From Euzebya pacifica (GTDB lineage: Bacteria > Actinomycetota > Nitriliruptoria > Euzebyales > Euzebyaceae), in NCBI RefSeq assembly GCF_003344865.1, contig NZ_CP031165.1, positions 744,001 to 808,000 of the forward strand: 64,000 bases of DNA, read 5' to 3'. Below are positions 44,205-52,503 of this stretch, one piece after another. Under the pieces are notes generated by a model. The model saw only the letters and a list, made by a program, of their open reading frames with translations, ran no database searches and was not told the DNA's origin. The translations under genes and the position numbers were made by a program. Each line of letters opens with the position of its first letter. Within the stretch, counting starts at the first letter, position 1.

Positions 44205-45056
44205 TCACTCCGCGGAGGTCACCCACTGCACCGCGGCCACGAAATGGGTCTGCCACTGGGGGTCGCCGTAGGTGCCCTCGTAGTGGCCGAGGTTGGTGTA
44301 CCAGACCCGGTTCGCGCCGCGGAAGGACTTGGTCCACTCCAGGGGCTGGTCGTCGTCGTAGGCGGGACTGATCGCGCCCAGCTGGCCGAAGCCGGTGTAG
44401 GTCGAGGTCTCGTCCAGGCTGAGCAGCACGTGCACGTCCTGTGTGCCCCGTGGGTTCTGCCGCCACCGGTAGTACTCCTCGCGCATCTGGAACTCCTCGG
44501 CCCCATCCCATGCGGCCGTGATCGGGTGCGTCGTGTCCTCGATCTGCACCGTCGCGCGGTCTAGCAGGAAGCCGCCCATCTGGTTGCCGTTGTGCGGGTG
44601 GGACTCGAACGCGGCACCCACCAGCTCCTGGTACTCGGGCCACTGGTAGTTGGTGTCAGCGGCCGCATGGATGCCCATGAAGCCACCACCGTCCAGCAGC
44701 CAGTCGACGAACATCGCCTTCTGCGCCTCGGAGAAGGGGTGCTCCCCGGTGGTGTTTGCGAACAGGATCGCGTCGGTGCGGTCCAGCAGGGCGGTCGTCA
44801 GGTCTGCCGTGTCCTCGGAGAACTCCACGGTGAACGCGCCGGTGGACGCGGCAAGGTCGGTGATCACCTGCTGGGAGTGCTCGATCGACCCGTGGCGGAA
44901 ACCGTCGGTCCGCGAGAACACCCACAGGTGCGGGGGGTCGGTGTCCGCGGCGACGGGTGCCACCGCAGACGCCAGGGTGGCCATGCACATGGCCAGGACG
45001 AGCAGCGCCCGGCGGCCCCGTCCGTGGAGGTGCACCCCGGTGGTGCCGCCGGTCAT
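44205..45056 (-). CDS. Secreted ThuA-domain (trehalose utilisation-like) protein
   Basis: A 283-aa exported protein. The signal peptide ends near ASAVAPVAADTDPP. ThuA core: VFSRTDGFRHGSIEHSQQVITDL, DAILFANTTGEHPFSEAQKAMFVDWLLDGGGFMGIHAAADTNYQWPEYQELVGAAFESHP, and VLLSLDETSTY, all in a glutamine amidotransferase-like fold. ThuA domains are common partners of extracellular sugar dehydrogenases, as here: the ATG overlaps the dehydrogenase stop by 4 nt. The molecular activity is not established. Confidence 0.9.
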   Translation of the reverse strand: MTGGTTGVHLHGRGRRALLVLAMCMATLASAVAPVAADTDPPHLWVFSRTDGFRHGSIEHSQQVITDLAASTGAFTVEFSEDTADLTTALLDRTDAILFANTTGEHPFSEAQKAMFVDWLLDGGGFMGIHAAADTNYQWPEYQELVGAAFESHPHNGNQMGGFLLDRATVQIEDTTHPITAAWDGAEEFQMREEYYRWRQNPRGTQDVHVLLSLDETSTYTGFGQLGAISPAYDDDQPLEWTKSFRGANRVWYTNLGHYEGTYGDPQWQTHFVAAVQWVTSAE

Positions 45057-46735
45057 CGGACGACCTGCTTGCGACGCAGGCCGAGGGCGATGCCGGCCAC
45101 GACGACGAGGGCGCTCGAGGCGACCAGCGGGGTCCGGTCGGTGGTGGCCGGAACGGGGGCGGGGGCGGTCGCGCCGACGACGTACTGCGTCGGTGCGGAG
45201 ACGGTCTCGGGCTGGCAGCCGCTGCAGGCGATCCGGCTGATGCGGGAGTTGCCGTTGTTCCAGAAGCCGGTCCCGTACTCGACGAGGTAGACCGCGCCGT
45301 CCGGACCGATGGCCGCATCGTGGGGGTGGCGTGGCGAGAGGGCCGACTCGTGCTGGACCGAGGTCACGAAGGTGTCCAGCGACCCGTCCGCCTCCACCGG
45401 GATGGAGAAGATCATGTTGCGGCTCCACTCGAACCACAGCAGCTTCTGCTGCAGCCGGTCCGGCAGGGCCAGCGCGCCGTCGCCGGCGTAGTCGTAGACG
45501 ACACCGGTCATGGATGTCCGGCCGCCCGCCCGCAGCTGCGGCCACTGGGTGGACAGGGTGGGGGAGTAGTACAGCGCGGGCTCGGTGTAGCCGGAGCAGT
45601 CGAAGGGCTCGCCGCTCGTGCCGGTCTCGAAGTCGTAGTCGATGTAGGGCTGGTTGTCGGCGATGCAGTAGGGCCATCCGTGGTTGGTGCCACCGCCCGG
45701 GGGGACCACGTCCAGCTCGTCGTGGCCGGCGGGGCCGCGCTGGGCGTTGGCGTTGCTGGCGTCCGGGCCGACGTTGCCGACGTAGACGGTGCCGGTCTGC
45801 TGGTGGACGGCGATCCGGTAGTCCGACCGGAAGCCCATTGCCCACACCGCCGGGTCGGCGTCGGGGTCGTCCACGAACGGGTTGGCCACGACACCCGGGA
45901 CCGATCCGTCGGGGATGGAGCCATCGAGGTTGATGCGCAGGACCTTGCCACGCCGGTCGGCCTTGTTCGCCGAGGTCCGCTGGGCATCGAACGCCTCGCG
46001 ATGGGTGTCGCGGTCGAAGACGTCGGAGGGGTTGCGTCGTTCGTCGATCGGGGCGTAGCCGCTGGACTCGAACGGGTTGGTGTCGTCGGCGTTGGAGATC
46101 ACCAGGGTGCCGTCGGGCATCAGGTCGAGGTCGCCGCCGTAGTGACAGCACTCCAGCCACTCCACGGCGTTCTCGAAGACGATCTCCTCGGAGTCGAGGT
46201 CCAGCACGTTGTCGTCACCGAGCACGAACGAGGACAACCGGTTGATGCCCTCGAGTGCCTGGGTGCCCCCGGCGTCGGGATGCTTGGGCGGGTAGGGGGC
46301 GACGCCCTGGGATCCGGGGACGGAGTAGTAGAGGTAGATCGTGTTGTCCACGTCGAAGTCCGGGGACAGCAGGAGGCCGTGCAGGCCACCCTCGTTGAGA
46401 TCGTCGGGGCAGTCGTCGCACTCGTTGGCCGCCGTCGGCAAGCGGCCGGCGGTCACCACGTCCCCGGAGGGCAGGATGACCTTGACTGCACCCTTCCGCT
46501 CCACGAAGACCACGCGGCCATCGGCAGCCACGTCGATCGCGGTGGGGTCCTGGGTCGCTTCGGTGAGGACCTGGAGCTCGATGTCGTTGGCGCCGATGAA
46601 CGGCGGAACGGCGAACTGGGCGTTGGCGGTCCCGCTGCCGGTAAGCAGCAACCCCAGCAGGACGAGCAGGGTGGTGGCCAGCAGGGGGACGGCGCGTGGC
46701 CGTGTCCGGGATGGTCGTCGGAGGGTGGTGGTCAT
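45053..46735 (-). CDS. Secreted PQQ-type glucose/sorbosone dehydrogenase (GSDH), membrane anchored
   Basis: A 560-aa beta-propeller. The signal peptide is LLATTLLVLLGLLLTGSGTANAQ. The blades carry PTAIDVAADGRVVFVERKGAVKV, CCHYGGDLDLMPDGTLVISNADD, RRGKVLRINLDGSIP and NHGWPYCIADNQPYIDYDF, a pattern of the GSDH/HHIP family that oxidises sugars with PQQ. A C-terminal hydrophobic segment and RRKQVVR tail (about residues 530-560) suggest anchoring to the membrane. GAGGAG precedes the ATG. It overlaps the ThuA gene. Neighbouring xyl genes suggest a pentose or related sugar substrate (inference). Confidence 0.9.
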   Translation of the reverse strand: MTTTLRRPSRTRPRAVPLLATTLLVLLGLLLTGSGTANAQFAVPPFIGANDIELQVLTEATQDPTAIDVAADGRVVFVERKGAVKVILPSGDVVTAGRLPTAANECDDCPDDLNEGGLHGLLLSPDFDVDNTIYLYYSVPGSQGVAPYPPKHPDAGGTQALEGINRLSSFVLGDDNVLDLDSEEIVFENAVEWLECCHYGGDLDLMPDGTLVISNADDTNPFESSGYAPIDERRNPSDVFDRDTHREAFDAQRTSANKADRRGKVLRINLDGSIPDGSVPGVVANPFVDDPDADPAVWAMGFRSDYRIAVHQQTGTVYVGNVGPDASNANAQRGPAGHDELDVVPPGGGTNHGWPYCIADNQPYIDYDFETGTSGEPFDCSGYTEPALYYSPTLSTQWPQLRAGGRTSMTGVVYDYAGDGALALPDRLQQKLLWFEWSRNMIFSIPVEADGSLDTFVTSVQHESALSPRHPHDAAIGPDGAVYLVEYGTGFWNNGNSRISRIACSGCQPETVSAPTQYVVGATAPAPVPATTDRTPLVASSALVVVAGIALGLRRKQVVR

Positions 46736-46806
46736 GTCGGCTCCTCGCGGTGGACATCACGCCGAACGGACGGTCTCCGTACGGGTGTGCATGGGGGTTT
46801 CGACGC

Positions 46807-46870
46807 TGAACAGACAAATCCTGCTCGTGTCCTCAGAATTCTTGCGCGATGAACACAAATGTCTTGTTTC
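46807..46870. promoter_or_regulatory. Candidate XylR operator sites upstream of xylB
   Basis: TGAACAGACAAAT (46807-46819) and ATGAACACAAATGTCTTGTT (46849-46868), the latter part of an inverted AAC-CAAA/TTGTTT arrangement, share half-sites with the region before the ROK gene. The second site ends 4 nt before the xylB -10. Confidence 0.5.
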
Positions 46871-46873
46871 GGC

Positions 46874-46879
46874 TAGGAT
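46874..46879 (+). promoter_or_regulatory. Putative -10 element for leaderless xylB
   Basis: TAGGAT is 8 nt upstream of the ATG at 46888, abutting the candidate operator, so repressor binding would block this promoter. Confidence 0.5.
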
Positions 46880-46887
46880 GCGCCGAC

Positions 46888-48315
46888 ATGGCACTTGTTG
46901 TGGGAGTGGACTGTTCGACCCAGGCGACCAAGGCGCTCGTCGTCGACACCGAGACGGGACGGACCGTTGCGTCCGGTCGTGCGACGCACACGGTCACGGG
47001 GACCGACGGCGCCAGGGAGACCCATCCCACCGTCTGGTGGGACGCCCTGGCCGAGGCGCTGGAGCAGACCGGTCGGGCCGGCGAGGTCGCGGCGATCGCC
47101 ATCGGGGGACAGCAGCACGGACTGGTCGTCAGCGACGCCAGCGACGAGCCCCTCCGTGCGTCGATGCTGTGGAACGACACACGCTCCGCCCCGCAGGCGG
47201 AGGAGCTGACCGCGGCGCTCGGTGGCCCCGAGGCGTGGGCGGCCGGCCCGGGGTCGGTGCCCGTCGCGGCGTACACGGTGACCAAGTGGGCGTGGCTCCG
47301 GGCCAACGAACCCGCTGTTGCCGCTGCCGCCGCATCGGTGCGGTTGCCGCACGACTGGTTGACCACCCGGATGTCCGGGGCAGCCGTCACCGACCGGGGC
47401 GATGCGTCGGGGAGCGGCTGGTACTCCACGGCCGCCGAGGCCTACGACCCGGCTGTGCTGAGCCTGCCCGCGGTCGACCTCGATCCATCGCTCCTGCCAC
47501 GCGTGGCCGCGCCGACCGAGGTGGTCGGGACCATCACGTCCGCCGCGGCGTCGGCGCTCGGCCTGCCCACCAGCGCGGTCGTTGCGCCCGGCACGGGCGA
47601 CAACATGGCTGCGGCGATGGGCCTCGGGGTCGAGCCCGGCGTGCCCGTGCTGAGCCTCGGGACATCCGGCACGGTGTATGCCGTCAGCGACCGGCGCCCG
47701 GGCGATCCCTCGGGCACCGTGTCCGGCTTCGCCGACGCCACCGGCCGGTACCTGCCGCTGGCCTGCACGCTCAACTGCACGCTGGCCGTCGACCGCGTTG
47801 CCACGTGGCTCGGGATCGACCGCAACGCCGTGGCCGACCGCACTGACGTCACGATGCTCCCCTACCTCGACGGCGAGCGGACCCCCAACCTGCCGAACGC
47901 CAGCGGGGCCATGCTCGGCCTGCGCCACGACACCGAACCCGGCGAGATCCTCCTCGCGGCCTACCAGGGTGCCGCTGCATCGCTGGTGGACGCGATGGAT
48001 GCGATCGCCGAGCAGTCCGGCGGACTGGACCCCGACGCGCCGTTGGTGCTGATCGGCGGCGGCGCCCAGGGGACGGCGTGGCGTCAAGTCATCGGTCAGC
48101 TCACCGGCCGCCGGCTGCTGGTCCCCGCCGCCGACGAGCTCGTGGCGTTGGGCGCCGCGGTGCAGGCTGCCGCGGCGCTGGAGCAGGTCGACCCGCTCGC
48201 GGTGGCAGCACGCTGGAAGACCCAGGCGGGGGAGGAGCTGGCGCCCATCGACCACGATCCCTCGTCCATGGCACGCATCCGCGCCGTCGCCGGGTCCCTC
48301 TTCGGCGCCGGGTAG
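46888..48315 (+). CDS. xylB: Xylulokinase
   Basis: A 475-aa FGGY carbohydrate kinase phosphorylating D-xylulose. MALVVGVDCSTQATKALVVDTETG is the phosphate-1 motif; IAIGGQQHGLVVSD carries the substrate-contacting Gln-Gln-His-Gly of xylulokinases; ASMLWNDTRSAPQAEEL and APGTGDNMAAAMGLGVEPGVPVLSLGTSGTVYAVSD follow (catalytic Asp in GTGDN); ADELVALGAAVQAA closes the ATP site. The start gives the family N-terminus directly. It is divergent from the GSDH operon and works with xylA. Confidence 0.96.
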   Translation: MALVVGVDCSTQATKALVVDTETGRTVASGRATHTVTGTDGARETHPTVWWDALAEALEQTGRAGEVAAIAIGGQQHGLVVSDASDEPLRASMLWNDTRSAPQAEELTAALGGPEAWAAGPGSVPVAAYTVTKWAWLRANEPAVAAAAASVRLPHDWLTTRMSGAAVTDRGDASGSGWYSTAAEAYDPAVLSLPAVDLDPSLLPRVAAPTEVVGTITSAAASALGLPTSAVVAPGTGDNMAAAMGLGVEPGVPVLSLGTSGTVYAVSDRRPGDPSGTVSGFADATGRYLPLACTLNCTLAVDRVATWLGIDRNAVADRTDVTMLPYLDGERTPNLPNASGAMLGLRHDTEPGEILLAAYQGAAASLVDAMDAIAEQSGGLDPDAPLVLIGGGAQGTAWRQVIGQLTGRRLLVPAADELVALGAAVQAAAALEQVDPLAVAARWKTQAGEELAPIDHDPSSMARIRAVAGSLFGAG

Positions 48316-48423
48316 CGCCCGACCTCCTGGGGGTGCGGGTCCGTCGATGACGCGCCCGAAGAAAATCACGCAGCGAGCAGGAGTTCGTTGTGTGAGCGGC
48401 GAATTCAGGAGGAAAGGGCTGGC

Positions 48424-48437
48424 TGCCGTGCACGGCA
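48424..48437. other. 14-bp palindrome in the 5' region of the multicopper oxidase gene
   Basis: TGCCGTGCACGGCA is a perfect palindrome, extended outward by CTGG/CCAG (48419-48422 with 48439-48442). It lies 33 nt upstream of the oxidase start and could be an operator or an mRNA hairpin. Confidence 0.4.
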
Positions 48438-48469
48438 ACCAGTCCGGGCCGACTGTGTGAGGTACTGCC

Positions 48470-50332
48470 GTGATCCCCAGGTTCAACCGCCGTGATCTGT
48501 TGAGGACGTCGACCGCCGGAGCTGGTGCGCTGGCAGGGACCACCCTGCTGGCCCGCGCCGGGGTCCTGACCGGGGTCCTCGGCCTGTCCAGCGCCGCCGC
48601 GTCGGGCGTCGCCGGGGCCATCGAGGGCGCGGCGTTGCCGCTGCCGTTCACCAGCCCACTGCGCCAGCCGCCGGTCATCACCGACGCCGATATCTCCCTC
48701 GTCGCGCGCGAGGCCGACGTGCAGCTCCTGCCGGGCCAGCCCACGAAGATGTGGACGTTCGACGGCACCTGGCCGGGTCCGACGATCCGGCGTCCATCGG
48801 GGCAGCAGACCACCGTCAGGGTCACCAACGACCTGCCGGCCGAGGTCGGCGACATCACCGTGCACCACCACGGCGGCCACCAGGCGGCCGAGCACGACGG
48901 CGGGCCGGTGCAGGATCCGGTGCTGCCCGGCGCGACGCGCACCTACGTCTACGAGCTGATGGAGGACGGCGAGGGCGAGCGGGCGGCCACGCAGTGGTAC
49001 CACGACCACTCCCATTTCCGGACCGGCCGCAACAACTGGTTCGGCCTGCAGGGCATGTTCATCATCGACGACGACGTCGAGGCCGCCCTCGGCCTCCCCG
49101 ACGGTGACCAGGACCTGGTCCTGATGTGCACCAACCGCGATGTCGACGAGCAGAACCAGCTGCTGGACCGCTTCACCGCCCCCGATCGCGAGGAGGCGAC
49201 GGCGCTGGACGCCGCCCCGGTGGGGGGCACGGGCCGCTACCCGCTGTCGGGTGACGAGACCGCGTCGCTCGGACCGATGTTCCTCGTCAACGGGGTGCTG
49301 CAGCCCTTCGCCGACGTGCAGGCTCGTCGGTACCGCCTGCGCCTGATGAACGCCGCGAACTGGCAGGTCTACAACTTCTCCCTCAGCGGCCCGAACGGGA
49401 CCGTGCCGATGGTGCAGATCGCCGCCGAGGCCGGCCTGCTGCCGGTGGCCCTCGAGCGCGACGACATCCTGCTCGGCCCGGCCGAACGTGCCGAGGTCAT
49501 CGTCGACTTCACGGGCATGGAGGGCCAGCGGTTGGTCCTGGCATCGGGACCCGGGTCGGCGTCCGCCCAGGGGGTAGTGCCGTTCTACAACGCCCCCACG
49601 CCAGCGGAGTTCGTGGAGTTCAGGGTCGGTCCGGTCGACCCCGATCACCCGGACACCTCATCGGTGATCGACCACGGCCAGGCGCTGCGCGAGCTGCCGC
49701 ACTGGGCCGCGGGGCTCGCGGCGCAGCCGGACCGGGTGTGGGTGTTCGGCGTCGGTGTCGACGAGGCCGGACGCGCCGCGTGGACCATCAACGGCCGTGC
49801 GTTCGACCACGACCGCGTGGACGCCCGTCCCGAGCTAGGGGCCAGCGAGACGTGGCTGCTGGCCAACACGACCCAGCAGACCCACTTCATCCACATCCAT
49901 GACGTGGACTGGGTGGTGTTGCAGCGCAACGGCGATCCGGCGCCGGTGCACGAACAGGGGTTGAAGGAGACGTTCCGGATCGACCCCGGCGAGGTCGTCC
50001 TCGTCGGGTCGACGTTCACCGACCACCTCGGCCCCTACATGATGCACTGCCACATGCTGGAGCACGAGGACCACGGGATGATGAACACGTGGGAGGTCGT
50101 GGAACCCGGTCAGGGCGACCGGCCCGCCGGCCTGGGCTCAGTGGCAGAGGCCCTGGCCGCCGACATGGCCACGGCCGAGTCGCTGTCGGTCGCACAAGCC
50201 GTGATCGGGGCAGCCCGCAACGGCCGTCCGGCCCCGATGTCGCTGCTGAACCGCCTGAACGCCGGCCGCGGGGTCGTGACCGACATCCCCTCCCAGGCAG
50301 CCCTCTACTGCGACCTCAACGACCTGCGGTAG
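48470..50332 (+). CDS. Tat-exported multicopper oxidase (CotA / bilirubin-oxidase-like)
   Basis: A 620-aa oxidase. A Tat-like leader (RFNRRDLLRTSTAGAGALAGTTLLARAG) precedes the cupredoxin domains. All four copper motifs are present: ITVHHHGGHQ, TQWYHDHSHF, THFIHIHD and MHCHMLEHEDHGMM, the last with the type 1 Cys, His and Met. The enzyme oxidises phenols, bilirubin-like compounds or metals while reducing O2 to water. GTG start with GAGG about 8 nt upstream. Its 3' end overlaps the convergent acyl-CoA-dehydrogenase-like gene by 17 bp. Confidence 0.94.
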   Translation: MIPRFNRRDLLRTSTAGAGALAGTTLLARAGVLTGVLGLSSAAASGVAGAIEGAALPLPFTSPLRQPPVITDADISLVAREADVQLLPGQPTKMWTFDGTWPGPTIRRPSGQQTTVRVTNDLPAEVGDITVHHHGGHQAAEHDGGPVQDPVLPGATRTYVYELMEDGEGERAATQWYHDHSHFRTGRNNWFGLQGMFIIDDDVEAALGLPDGDQDLVLMCTNRDVDEQNQLLDRFTAPDREEATALDAAPVGGTGRYPLSGDETASLGPMFLVNGVLQPFADVQARRYRLRLMNAANWQVYNFSLSGPNGTVPMVQIAAEAGLLPVALERDDILLGPAERAEVIVDFTGMEGQRLVLASGPGSASAQGVVPFYNAPTPAEFVEFRVGPVDPDHPDTSSVIDHGQALRELPHWAAGLAAQPDRVWVFGVGVDEAGRAAWTINGRAFDHDRVDARPELGASETWLLANTTQQTHFIHIHDVDWVVLQRNGDPAPVHEQGLKETFRIDPGEVVLVGSTFTDHLGPYMMHCHMLEHEDHGMMNTWEVVEPGQGDRPAGLGSVAEALAADMATAESLSVAQAVIGAARNGRPAPMSLLNRLNAGRGVVTDIPSQAALYCDLNDLR

Positions 50333-51266
50333 CCACGACCGCCCGGCCCACCGCCTCGAGGTCCCCCTCGGCGTGGTCCTGGCGCAGGTACAGGTGCAGG
50401 TCCGCGGCACGCTGGGCGAAGGCGGCGTCGCCGACGTACGGGCGCGGCCCGAACGCCCGACCGATCCGATCCAGCACCTCCGCGGCCTGCCGTTCCACGG
50501 TGTGGCGGGCGGCGAGCGCCTCCAGCTGACCCGGTCCTTCGCGGTGCTGGGCCGCGCGGTGCAGGACGGCAACCATCGCCTCACCGGCTGCGTGGAGGGC
50601 GCCGATGTGGGCGAGGCGATGCGGCCCGGCGTCCTCGCCCATCGCCACCGCCTCGTCGACGAGGCCCAGGGCCGCCCCGGCCCAGCAGGCAGCCGGCCGC
50701 AGCGCACCCGCCCAGAAGCCGGGTCGTGCCAGGTACCAGCCGGGCTTCCCGACGACGGTGTCCACGGGGTGGTCGAGGAACCGGCACGTCCCGGTCGCGG
50801 TGTCGGCCAGCGCGTCGGTGGCCCAGGGGCCGTGGACGTGCTCGACCCCGTCGAGCTTGTCGCCGGCAGCGACGTCGAGTAGTAGCTCTGGTCCTCCACC
50901 TGGGTCGGTGCCGCTCACGAGCGCCCGGTCGACGACCCCGAGACCCGAGCAGAACGGCTTGGGCCCGCTGATGTGGCCGTCGTGTCGCTCCACGCCACCA
51001 CGCGAGGCCCACACGCCGTACAGCGCATCGGCCTGTGGGGTCAGTCCTGCCTCGTCGAGGATCAGCACCGCGTCGAGGTGGGCCTCCACGAGTCGGGCGA
51101 TGGACACCGAGCCGGTGCGGGCGAGGTTGATGAGGTAGTCGATCCGCGCCACGGGGTCGCCGTGCAGGGCCGTGGCGAACGCCGGCTCCTCCACGGCGGC
51201 CCGGACGGTGCTGGCGATCGTGGTCCGGCGGTCGGTGGGCCCCTGGTCGGTGTGCATCGTGGTCAT
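50316..51266 (-). CDS. Acyl-CoA dehydrogenase-like protein of a four-gene glycoconjugate cluster
   Basis: A 316-aa protein, shorter than normal acyl-CoA dehydrogenases (about 380). ACAD features remain: VEAHLDAVLILDEAG, a central strand domain (ISGPKPFCSGLGVVDRALV, GPWATDALADTATGTCRF), and a helical C-terminal part (AALGLVDEAVAM, AHIGALHAAGEAMVAVL). The usual catalytic Glu cannot be placed. The ATG overlaps the PIG-L stop by 4 nt, and it is the last gene of GT2-methyltransferase-PIG-L-ACAD. Similar four-gene sets occur in other bacteria, to my knowledge without an assigned product. Confidence 0.82.
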   Translation of the reverse strand: MTTMHTDQGPTDRRTTIASTVRAAVEEPAFATALHGDPVARIDYLINLARTGSVSIARLVEAHLDAVLILDEAGLTPQADALYGVWASRGGVERHDGHISGPKPFCSGLGVVDRALVSGTDPGGGPELLLDVAAGDKLDGVEHVHGPWATDALADTATGTCRFLDHPVDTVVGKPGWYLARPGFWAGALRPAACWAGAALGLVDEAVAMGEDAGPHRLAHIGALHAAGEAMVAVLHRAAQHREGPGQLEALAARHTVERQAAEVLDRIGRAFGPRPYVGDAAFAQRAADLHLYLRQDHAEGDLEAVGRAVVATAGR

Positions 51267-51937
51267 GTCGTCACGTAGCACTCTCGGGAGGTCAGCGCGG
51301 GCCCCAGGAGGTGGCGGTCCAGGATCGGGGCCACCCCCGGCGGCCCGGTCAGCTGCGAGGCGTGAGCATCGATGGCCAGGGCCTTGCGTCGGCGGGTGTC
51401 GTCGTCGAGCTCCAGCGCCACCAGGCCGGACGGGGCAAGCCGCTCCACCGGGGTGTGGTGATAGGCCCAGAACAGCCAGCAGCGCAGGGCGAGGTCAGGA
51501 CGCCGGTCGACGGCCCGGACGGCGGCCCGCCCACAGGCCTCGTGGTCGCTGTGGTGGTCGTGCAGCCACGGCGCGACGACGGTTGCGCCGTCGGGTGCCA
51601 GGGCGAGGATGGCCGCGGTGACCTCCTCCTCGTGGGCGGGCACCGTGCCGTCGGTGATGCCCAGCCGATGGACGCGGTCCGGATCGACACCGAGCTCGAT
51701 GAGGGCCGCGCGCTGCTCGTCGCGTCGTCGGCCGGCCAGCACGTCGGGTTCGACGTGCCCGGGATAGGCGTTGCCCCCGTCGGTGACGGCCAGCACGGTC
51801 ACCCGGGCGGGAGCGCGGCACAGCAGCCCGCCGGCACCGAGGACCTCGTCGTCGGGGTGCGGGGCGATGACGACGATCGGTCCCTCCGGTGGGTCCCACG
51901 TGGGGGCGGTGTCGCGGCGGTGCGACCAGCCCGTCAT
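51263..51937 (-). CDS. PIG-L family deacetylase
   Basis: A 224-aa LmbE-like zinc hydrolase. The metal motif is VVIAPHPDDEVLGAGGLLCRA (His, Asp-Asp), and the distal His is in VVAPWLHDHHSDHEACGRAAV. Relatives remove N-acetyl groups from GlcNAc-containing substrates such as GlcNAc-PI, GlcNAc-inositol (mycothiol path) and bacillithiol precursors. The start at 51937 overlaps the methyltransferase stop by 4 nt, and its own stop overlaps the ACAD-like start. The neighbouring GT2 suggests it works on a glycosyl product made by the same operon. Confidence 0.92.
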   Translation of the reverse strand: MTGWSHRRDTAPTWDPPEGPIVVIAPHPDDEVLGAGGLLCRAPARVTVLAVTDGGNAYPGHVEPDVLAGRRRDEQRAALIELGVDPDRVHRLGITDGTVPAHEEEVTAAILALAPDGATVVAPWLHDHHSDHEACGRAAVRAVDRRPDLALRCWLFWAYHHTPVERLAPSGLVALELDDDTRRRKALAIDAHASQLTGPPGVAPILDRHLLGPALTSRECYVTT

Positions 51938-52503
51938 CGCTGGACCTGCCAAACGTCGAGGACGAACTGGGGGTCGACCAGGGAGGTCAGCCGGTCCAGC
52001 CACGGCAGGGCGTCGAGGTGCGCGTGGACCTCCTCGCCGGTGCGCGGGTAGTTCGTCGGGCCGGTCCAGTGGACGGCGACGAGGACGCCGTCATCGGTCA
52101 TCGACCGTGCCATCGCCGCGTCGAGCTGCTGCTGGGTCGCGGCGTCGAGGTAGTAAGCGACCTCGCTCAGGACGACCAGGTCGACGGTGCCGTCGGGCCA
52201 GGCGGACGGGAGCTGGCCCTGCTCGATGCGGGCGTTGGTGCCGTCGAGGCGGTCGGTCGCCCGCTCGACGCAGCTCGCGATGGGGTCGAAGGCGATCACC
52301 TCGTCGCAGACCTCGACCAACCGCTCGGTCAGGGCGCCGTTGGCACAGCCGGGTTCGACCGCCCTGGCAAAGCGTCGTCCGGCCGGCAGGGCGGCGATGG
52401 ACAGGTCCTGCTTGCGTCGTTCGTAGGGACGGCGGTCGAAGCCCCATGGGTCGGGGTCGTCGGCGTACTTGCCGTCGAAGTAGGAGAGGGGATGCACGCT
52501 CAC
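51934..52503 (-). CDS. NodS-like SAM-dependent methyltransferase
   Basis: A 189-aa methyltransferase. The opening SYFDGKYADDPDPWGFDRRPYERRKQDLSIAAL is typical of the NodS-like group. Motif I is AVEPGCANGALTERLVE, motif II VIAFDPIASCVERA, and VDLVVLSEVAYYLD follows. Rhizobial NodS N-methylates the deacetylated amino sugar of Nod factors. Here it sits beside a deacetylase (PIG-L) and a glycosyltransferase, so a comparable N-methylation of a deacetylated sugar is an attractive inference. GTG start overlapping the GT2 stop. Confidence 0.9.
   Translation of the reverse strand: MSVHPLSYFDGKYADDPDPWGFDRRPYERRKQDLSIAALPAGRRFARAVEPGCANGALTERLVEVCDEVIAFDPIASCVERATDRLDGTNARIEQGQLPSAWPDGTVDLVVLSEVAYYLDAATQQQLDAAMARSMTDDGVLVAVHWTGPTNYPRTGEEVHAHLDALPWLDRLTSLVDPQFVLDVWQVQR

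Noticed and set aside
48361-48470. Riboswitch in the multicopper oxidase leader
   Set aside because: The only clear structure is a short palindrome; no conserved copper, cobalamin or other riboswitch motif could be recognised.
50316-50332. Frameshift or annotation error at the convergent MCO/ACAD-like ends
   Set aside because: Both frames keep family-like sequence to their stops, so a 17-bp overlap of convergent 3' ends is real and unremarkable.
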